Shown here: positions 1 through 7,800 of the stretch, piece after piece
Numbering within the stretch: position 1 is the stretch's first letter
Layout: each line of letters starts with the position of its first letter
Assembly: GCA_023428335.1 (NCBI GenBank)
Contig: JAEYYS010000223.1
Location: forward strand, 1 to 8,523
Length of the DNA stretch: 8,523 bases
Origin: Verrucomicrobiota bacterium
GTDB taxonomy: Bacteria > Verrucomicrobiota > Verrucomicrobiia > Verrucomicrobiales > Verrucomicrobiaceae
Direction of reading: 5' to 3'
Made by a program: the position numbers and the translations under genes
The notes under the pieces: model-generated
What the model saw: only the letters and a program-made list of their open reading frames with translations
Told to the model about the DNA's origin: nothing
Databases searched by the model: none

Positions 1-2499
<2,499 letters not shown>

Positions 2500-2607
2500 G
2501 AGGGTGAAAGGGGCGGAAACGGGGAAAGAAGGCATGCCGCCGCGTCGCGCAAGTCCGATCGCGCGTTCGCGGCCGAAAGCCGGCGGATTTTTGGCGGTTG
2601 TCGGGCC

Positions 2608-3750
2608 TCAGCGCGGCTCCAGGGCCAGGACCAGGCGCTCGTAGCCGAGGGTGCGATCGAAGGCGGCCTCGTGCTCGACCCGCTCGACGGCCTCGACGAC
2701 GCTCAGCCTGGCGACCTTTTCGCAGCAGAGGCGCAGCAGGGTGCGCAGGATCAGGCGCGCGTGCGGGGCGCCCAGGCAGAGGTGGTTGCCGAAACCGAAG
2801 GACAGGTGCGGGTTCGGCTTGCGGTCGAGGCGGACCTCCTCCGGGGCGGGGAAGGCGGTCGCGTCGAAATTGGCCGAGGACCAGCACAGCGAGATGCGCT
2901 GGCCGGGCGGCACTTCGACGCCGTGCAATTCGGCGCCGGCCGGGCAGACGCGGCCGATGTGGGTGAGCGGCATGAAGACGCGGAAAAATTCCTCGCTGGC
3001 GAGGGTGATGCGCTTCGGATCGGCGCGCAGGAATTCCAGCGCCTCGGGATGCTCCGCCAGGTGGCCGAGCGCGCAGGCGATGCTGTGGATGATGGTGTCG
3101 CGACCGCCGGCAAAGGCGAGGTTGGCGAAACCCAGGCACTCCTCGCGGGTCAGGCGTCGGCCGCGGAACTCGGCCTGCACGAGGGCGCTGAAAAAGTCGT
3201 CGCCGGGCTCGGCCGCCGCCTTGTCGAACTTCCGTTCCAGGTAGGCATCGAGCACGGTGCCCTTCTTGAACTCGCCGCCGGTGACCTTGAAGACGTGGAT
3301 GCCCCAGCCGATCCAGGTCTCGGCCTCGGCCTCGGCGGTGTTGAGCAGGTAGGTCAGGGCACGCGACTGCACCGGCAGGGCGAAGTCGTTCACCACCTCG
3401 ATCCGGCCGCGCTGCAGGGCGTCGTCGAGGAAGCCGCCGATGAGGGCCTCGACCCGGGCGATCATTTCCGGTTCCTTGGCGCGCTGGAAAAACGGTTCAA
3501 CGATGGCGCGGTAGTCCTCGTGCTCGGGTGGATCGGTTTCGATCGGCAACTGGCGCACCGAGCGCACCTCCTCCTCCGACGGGATGGGCACGCGGAAGGG
3601 GGCGTCGGAACTGAAGGTCTGCCAGTCCTTCGCCGCCCGCCGCACATCCTCATGGCGCAGGATCATCGTGATCTCCTCGCCATGGAAGGGACACTTCAGC
3701 ACGCCATCGGCGGCGCGGACTTCGCGGAAGGGATCGGAGAAAGCGGACAT
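2608..3750 (-). CDS. Cytochrome P450
   Basis: Haem-thiolate monooxygenase of 380 residues, within the usual range for soluble bacterial class I P450s (about 380-420); no signal peptide or membrane anchor. Diagnostic motifs occur in order: a DPPEH segment at 73-77 (the C-helix region seen in many bacterial P450s), the oxygen-activating I-helix AGGRDT at 214-219 with the Asp218/Thr219 pair, the K-helix ExxR at E254-R257 (EFFR), and the haem-binding loop FGFGNHLCLG at 318-327 with C325 as the predicted axial ligand. The catalytic core therefore looks intact. The substrate and CYP family cannot be told from sequence. Neither ferredoxin nor ferredoxin reductase is encoded nearby, so it would need redox partners from elsewhere. 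A perfect TTGACA lies 30-35 bases upstream of the ATG, but the -10 is poor and no Shine-Dalgarno sequence is visible. Aconitase follows 108 bases downstream on the same strand; a shared transcript is possible but nothing proves it. Confidence 0.96.
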   Translation of the reverse strand: MSAFSDPFREVRAADGVLKCPFHGEEITMILRHEDVRRAAKDWQTFSSDAPFRVPIPSEEEVRSVRQLPIETDPPEHEDYRAIVEPFFQRAKEPEMIARVEALIGGFLDDALQRGRIEVVNDFALPVQSRALTYLLNTAEAEAETWIGWGIHVFKVTGGEFKKGTVLDAYLERKFDKAAAEPGDDFFSALVQAEFRGRRLTREECLGFANLAFAGGRDTIIHSIACALGHLAEHPEALEFLRADPKRITLASEEFFRVFMPLTHIGRVCPAGAELHGVEVPPGQRISLCWSSANFDATAFPAPEEVRLDRKPNPHLSFGFGNHLCLGAPHARLILRTLLRLCCEKVARLSVVEAVERVEHEAAFDRTLGYERLVLALEPR

Positions 3751-3755
3751 GGCGA

Positions 3756-3785
3756 ACGATGGAGGGCGTTGGGGTTGGCTGTCAA
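3756..3785 (-). promoter_or_regulatory. Possible promoter for the P450 gene
   Basis: On the minus strand a perfect -35 hexamer TTGACA (3785-3780) is followed after 18 bases by CATCGT (3761-3756), which matches the -10 consensus at only three of six positions. If it is used, transcription would begin at or next to the P450 ATG at 3750, giving a leaderless mRNA, which fits the missing Shine-Dalgarno sequence. The weak -10 makes this uncertain. Confidence 0.35.
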
Positions 3786-3832
3786 CGCGGCGCGGTGGGG
3801 TTTCGTTTCAAGGGGACTCAGGACCGTCACAA

Positions 3833-3899
3833 AGCCTTGTCGCCAACGGTCGGTGCCTGACCCTGAACGGCGTCAGGCAACCCGAGGGTCAGCAAGGCT
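3833..3899. repeat. Nested inverted-repeat cluster (alternative hairpins)
   Basis: An outer pair AGCCTTG (3833-3839) / CAAGGCT (3893-3899) encloses two overlapping inner pairs. The first is TGCCTGAC (3854-3861) / GTCAGGCA (3872-3879). The second is CTGACCC (3857-3863) / GGGTCAG (3886-3892), whose right arm directly abuts the outer right arm. All arms are perfect. The two inner stems share bases on the left, so only one can form at a time. No T-run follows on either strand, so a plain intrinsic terminator is not supported. It may be an extragenic palindromic repeat or RNA structure. Confidence 0.6.
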
Positions 3900-3987
3900 C
3901 AGGGGGGAGGTGCGCGGCGAGGCTTCGCATTGGCGGCTCGCGCCGAAACCTTGTCGCCTTTGGGCGGTTGCAGGAAAGCCTCTGAAT

Positions 3988-4039
3988 TGTCCTTTCAATA
4001 AAGATCGATGATGAATCATCCATCCTTTGCAAAAGGACA
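3988..4039. repeat. 52-bp imperfect palindrome downstream of vapC
   Basis: The outer arms TGTCCTTT (3988-3995) and AAAGGACA (4032-4039) and the inner palindrome GATGAT-GA-ATCATC (4007-4020) share exactly the same centre, between 4013 and 4014. Pairing each base with its mirror position gives 19 matches of 26. A smaller competing hairpin, CCTTT (4024-4028) / AAAGG (4032-4036), overlaps the right arm. It begins 22 bases past the VapC stop. It could be a terminator, a protein-binding site or the relic of a mobile end; no T-run decides between these. Confidence 0.6.
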
Positions 4040-4061
4040 CATTAAGGTCGGCAACTTTTCG

Positions 4062-4505
4062 TTAGCCCGCTTGCATCACCGGACACCACACCTTCTCAAA
4101 CCCAAAGCCCTCAAAGTCCCTGGCGTTGGCTGTAGCGAAGTGGCTGACGCCGTGGTGGCGGAGGGTGATGGCGAGGCGGGCGCCGATGATGTGGCGGAAG
4201 CCTGAAGTGGTTTTGGAGGCCCAGTTCCAGAGGGCTTTGCCGACCTCGGGTTCGTAGTCGCCGAACTCCCAGGCGGGATGTGTGCGGAGGGCGTCGCAGA
4301 AGGCGGTGGCCTCCTTGGCGGTCTTGGGCTTTTTGAAAACGGCGGGATTGCGGAGCTGCATGTAAAGCTCCACCAGCACGAGGCCGCAGAGCAGGAAACG
4401 CTCGCCGACGATTTCCTCCTCAAAGAAGCGGCGGGCAGCTTCGTGATGCGGCGAGCAAGGATTGGCCGCGTACAAGAAGAGGCTGGTGTCGGCCGCGAGG
4501 ATCAT
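4062..4505 (-). CDS. PIN-domain toxin, VapC family (one acidic residue replaced)
   Basis: A 147-residue PIN-domain protein, the usual size for VapC toxins, which are Mg/Mn-dependent ribonucleases that cut tRNA or rRNA and are held in check by a cognate antitoxin. Of the four acidic active-site positions, three are visible: D6 in the first strand (LAADTSLFLYA), E46 in the LVELY helix, and D130 in TANARDFEGFGF near the end. The third, normally Asp in an R-x-I-x-D-A-R-L-A type segment, is glycine here (G108 in RHIIGARLAITLRHHG; codon GGC). The toxin may therefore be weakened or inactive, although the fold looks complete. The ATG at 4505 overlaps the antitoxin stop by four bases (ATGA), so translation is probably coupled and the pair is co-transcribed. 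The stop is TAA at 4062. Family assignment is secure; activity is not. Confidence 0.93.
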   Translation of the reverse strand: MILAADTSLFLYAANPCSPHHEAARRFFEEEIVGERFLLCGLVLVELYMQLRNPAVFKKPKTAKEATAFCDALRTHPAWEFGDYEPEVGKALWNWASKTTSGFRHIIGARLAITLRHHGVSHFATANARDFEGFGFEKVWCPVMQAG

Positions 4506-4753
4506 GACGCGCTGCGCTCAAGGATGGCTTCCGCTTCGGGCCGCACATCGGCGGGATCGGCGCGGAAGTCGCCGCCGCAGTCGAGTGTGGGAAAGCGCCA
4601 GGCCTTCCTCGGCGCGGGTTCCTCGGGGAAGCGGGTGACGAAGTGTTCCGCCGCCTTGCGCATGACCTCGGAGAGCGACCAATCCTGTCGCTCGGCGATC
4701 TCCTTGAGCCGCTGGTACAACGGTTCGGGGAACTGGATTTGAGTGCGTGTCAT
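4502..4753 (-). CDS. Ribbon-helix-helix antitoxin, VapB-like
   Basis: An 83-residue protein with a ribbon-helix-helix DNA-binding domain: N-terminal strand TRTQIQF (2-8), helix from about 10-22 (PLYQRLKEIAER), a turn, then the second helix from about 26 (SLSEVMRKAAEHFV). The remaining 40 or so residues, proline- and acid-rich and ending in a short helix, are the kind of tail that wraps the partner toxin. It lies directly upstream of the PIN toxin with a 4-base ATGA overlap, the classical antitoxin-first order. Antitoxins of this type bind as dimers to palindromes in their own promoter and repress the operon, more strongly in complex with toxin; a fitting palindrome covers the start codon here. 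No Shine-Dalgarno sequence precedes the ATG, consistent with the leaderless promoter described separately. The match is to the fold and context, not to a specific named VapB. Confidence 0.9.
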   Translation of the reverse strand: MTRTQIQFPEPLYQRLKEIAERQDWSLSEVMRKAAEHFVTRFPEEPAPRKAWRFPTLDCGGDFRADPADVRPEAEAILERSAS

Positions 4754-4773
4754 GATGTCATTTATACATCATG
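4751..4773. promoter_or_regulatory. Palindromic operator over the -10 box and antitoxin start codon
   Basis: CATGATGT (4751-4758) and ACATCATG (4766-4773) form a perfect 8-bp inverted repeat with a 7-base centre, CATTTAT. It spans the end of the -10 hexamer, the predicted transcription start and the ATG itself. A ribbon-helix-helix antitoxin bound here would block RNA polymerase, the usual autoregulation of such operons. Binding is inferred; the symmetry is seen directly. Confidence 0.65.
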
Positions 4774-4789
4774 CATGCAGAGATGTTAA
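4754..4789 (-). promoter_or_regulatory. Sigma-70-type promoter of the antitoxin-toxin operon
   Basis: On the minus strand TTAACA (4789-4784; five of six matches to TTGACA) is separated by exactly 17 bases from TATAAA (4766-4761; five of six to TATAAT). The predicted start of transcription is at about 4754, one base before the antitoxin ATG at 4753, so the message should be leaderless or nearly so. The -35 box overlaps the TAA stop of the PIN-toxin remnant upstream. Confidence 0.72.
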
Positions 4790-4869
4790 TTTGACGGCAT
4801 TTCCTGCCCGAGAAACGGATTCATCACCCGCACGCCTTCGTAGTCCTGGCCATGCTGGAGGTCTTCGCC
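4786..4869 (-). pseudogene. 3' remnant of a second PIN-domain toxin gene
   Basis: The 84 bases after the PEP-CTERM stop read, on the minus strand, as 27 codons and a TAA: GEDLQHGQDYEGVR followed by VMNPFLGQEMPSN. The pattern (S)EDLQHGQ-x(2)-EGVR-(I/V)-x-NPF is the typical C-terminal end of many PIN-domain toxins, including the last acidic active-site residue (the Asp of ED). No start codon or upstream PIN sequence is present; the reading frame runs back into the TGA of the PEP-CTERM gene. Ignoring one G at the boundary would restore an ALSEDLQ-like reading for a few more codons. It is unlike the C-terminus of the intact VapC next door, so it is not a duplicate. I read it as the tail of a deleted or replaced toxin gene; expression is unlikely. 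Recognition is from memory of the family, without a search. Confidence 0.68.
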
Positions 4870-7800
4870 TCAGCGCACGCCTCCCGCCGGCCGGCGCCGG
4901 CGCAGCAGCAGGGACAGGACGCCGAGGGTGGTGAGCAGGGCGCGGCCGGGTTCAGGCACGACGACGATGACGCCGCTGCTGGTGAAGCGGCTGATGTCCC
5001 AGACCAGGCCGCCGTCGAGGGTGGGCAGGTTGAGCTGGCTGAGGTCGTCGTCGGCACCCGTGCGGTAGTTGCTGCCGGGATCAAAGCCGGAGAAGTCGAC
5101 GCCGACCGAGCTGGTCCAGTCGAGCAGGTTGAAGACCTGGCCGGCCTCGGCGGTGAAGCCGTCGGCCCGCACGGTCAATTGCCCGGACCAGACCAGGCTG
5201 GAATCCGCGCCGGCATCAAAGACCAGTTGGTCATGCTCGCCGGCGCCGCTGACGGCGTCGACAAGGGCCTGGTAACCGGCGCTGCCGATGGCATTCCCCC
5301 CGAAGAACGGATCCACCGAGCCCTGGTTGGTGGGCTGGCGCAGATCGAGCACGACTAGGGCGCCGTTCTCGATGACGAACTTGGCCTGGGCGCTGGTCTG
5401 GAAGCTGAGGGTGCCGAACGCGGAAGACGCCGTGCCGCTGCCGGCCTGCAGGCTGGCGCCGCTGGCGAGGGTGAAGTCGCTGCCCTGCACGGTGCCCGTG
5501 CCGAGCAGGGTGGCGCCGGAGTCGATGCTCACTGCGCCGGTGCCGGTAGTGGCGCCGGTGGTGAGCAGCAGGGAGCCGGCGGCGACGCGGGTGCTGCCGG
5601 TGTAGCTGTTGGCGGCGGTGAGTTCAAGTCGACCCGGGCCGTCCTTGAGCAGGCTGCCGGCACCGCTGAGTACACCGGTCAGGCGACCATCGACATTGTC
5701 GGCGTGGACGCCGTCGGCCACCTCGATGCGGCGGACGCGGGTGCCGAGGTCGAGGTTGTTTTGCAACTCCAGCGTGTGGGTCGAGTGTGCTGAGCCCAGA
5801 TGCAGGGTGCCGCTGGTGTCGCCGCCTGGGCCGCTGAGGAAGTTGCTGCTGCCCCAGGTCAGGTCGGCGGCGCTGCCGACCCCGCCGATGGCAACGATGC
5901 GGTCGGTGCCGTGGGCGCTGAAACCGCCGCTGCCGAGCAGGGCGACCTGGCCGCTGGTCTGGCCGATGGCGCGGGTGAAATCGCCGGCTTCCGCGCCGTT
6001 GAGATCGGCGCCGAGTTCCAGTACGCCGCCGCCGTAGATGCGGGTGATGCCGTTGCTGTAGGTGCGGTCGGCGCCGGCCATGCGCAAGGTGGCGCCGGCG
6101 ACGTACAAGTCGGCCGGATTTGCCGTGAGGGTGTACACCGACAGGCCGGTGCCGGCAAAGATGACGGCTTGATTGGACAGGGAGTAGTCGACCGTCAGAG
6201 TGCCAGCGCTGTAGTTGGCGAAGAAGATCGAGCTGCCGGTGACCGCGCCCGAGCCGGTGATCGTGGCATGGCCGCTGCCGGTGACCAGCAGCCCGCGGCC
6301 GGCGGCGCCGACCGCCAGGTTGCCGGACCCCATGTCGAGGATCACATCGCCACCGGTGGTGTCGATCTGCAGGCTGTGGAAGTTGATGCCGGCGGTGCGG
6401 GTCAGGCTGGTGTTGATGAGGTAGTTCTCGGTGTTGACGGTGGCTGCGCCGGCCGAGTTGAGCAGGGTGGCGCCGGTGTAGCGGACGATTTCGTTGCTGC
6501 CGTTGCGGGTGGCGTAGCCGTAGCCGCCGTCGTCGCGCACGTAGAGGCTGCCGCGGTTGCTGCCGCCCTGGACGAGGATGCCGTTGGTGACACTGGCCGT
6601 GGCGAGGTTGTTGACCACGAGGGTGGCGCTGTCGCGCAGATCGAAGAGGGTGGGTGCAAAGCCCTGGCCGGTGAGGGTGCCGACGGTCAGGGTGGCGCCG
6701 TTTTCGACGCGCAGGCCGGCTGTGACGTAGTCGCCACCCGACTGCGTCAGGAGCAGGCCGGCGATGCTGGCACTGGTGGCGTTGGCGACAACGAGCGAAC
6801 CGCCGCTCAGGCGCACGGTGGAGTTGGGGCTGAGGGCGGTGCCGTTGGCGTAGTCGGCGACCAGGGTGCCGTTGGCGATCGTGGTGTCGCCGCTGTGACT
6901 GGCGTTGCCGGCGAGGGTCTGGGTGCCACTGCCGATCTTGGCGAAGGCGAGCACGCCGAGGGCGTCGCCGCCGCTGTTGTTGACGAGGTCGCCGGCGTAG
7001 TGACCGGAGCCGTGGTTGGCGCCGACCGTCAGCGTGCGCGTGCCGGCGGTGCTGCTTTCGTTGGCGATGAGGGCGGCCACGGTGCCGGCATCGCCGTTCA
7101 AGGCATTGATCACCGGGCTGACGTTGTTGAGGTCGAGCTTGCCGGCCGCGCTGGCGCCGCCGTGGACGCTGATATCACCTTGGGCGAAGGCGCTGGCATT
7201 GCCGGCGCGCACCGTGCCTTCGAGGATCGTCAGGCCGCCGGTGAAACGGTTGGCCTGCGACAGGGTGGTGATGCCGGGGCCGGTTTTGATGAGGGCCAGG
7301 TTGCCGCTGATCAGGCCGCCGAAGCTGGCCGTGCCGGTTTCCGCGATGGTGAAGGTGGACAACTGCCGGCTGCGGTTGGTGAGCTCGGCGTTGAGGCCGG
7401 AATTGCCTTCGTTGCGCAGGCTGGCGACGGTTTGATTGAAGCCGTTGAGGTCGACTCCGGCATACTCGTTGTTGTTCGAGCTGGTGAAATGGATGTCGAG
7501 GATGGTGTCGACCGGCAGGGCGTTGTCGATGCCGAGGAAGATGGTGCCGCGGACGATTTCGGTCTGACCGCTCCAGGTGTTGCCGCTGCCCGACAGCACC
7601 AGGCCGCCGTTGCCGGTGAGTTCGCCGCTGAGGCGGACATCGCTGGTGCCCACGGCGCCGGTGATGGTGCCGCTGATGACAAGACGGCCGCCCTCCTGGA
7701 CACCGAGGCGCGCCTGGTTGGCGCCGAGGGTCACGTTGCCGGCCCATTCGGCGCGGGCATTGACCCCGGCCTGCAGGCCACCGCGGTTCGTGGTCGGTGA

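Larger units (their letters stand above)
3751..4061. other. 311-base intergenic spacer rich in inverted repeats
   Basis: No convincing gene is found between the P450 start and the VapC stop. The right part (about 3980-4060) is clearly AT-richer than its surroundings. The spacer holds a cluster of nested inverted repeats (3833-3899), a direct 10-mer CCTTGTCGCC at 3836-3845 and 3949-3958, and an imperfect palindrome at 3988-4039. It is where a terminator for the toxin-antitoxin transcript and the promoter for the P450 would be expected. A 44-codon minus-strand reading frame (3889-4023) is present but has no recognisable protein character. Confidence 0.7.

Noticed and set aside
2520..2607. Possible terminator or strong promoter between P450 and aconitase
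   Set aside because: Only a 4-bp GC stem with no T-run and loosely matching hexamers could be found; neither reaches a level worth annotating.
3679..3694. KCPFHGEE in the P450 N-terminus, resembling half of a Rieske iron-sulphur motif
   Set aside because: The first half of a Rieske motif (CxH about 15-17 residues earlier) is missing and the segment is in the normal N-terminal part of a P450.
3889..4023. A 44-codon minus-strand ORF (MDDSSSIFIERTIQR...) with an AAAGGA just before its ATG
   Set aside because: The spacing from AAAGGA to the ATG is too short, the second half is a Pro/Arg-rich, GC-driven sequence running through the inverted-repeat cluster, and no family is recognised.
4278..4742. 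A 154-codon plus-strand frame opposite the toxin-antitoxin pair
   Set aside because: It is antisense to two genes with clear family motifs and has no recognisable domain of its own.
5800..7800. A 666-codon open frame on the plus strand
   Set aside because: It is antisense to the repeat protein; the Gly/Ala/Val/Asp-rich translation mirrors the Gly/Thr/Asn repeats and shows no motif of its own.
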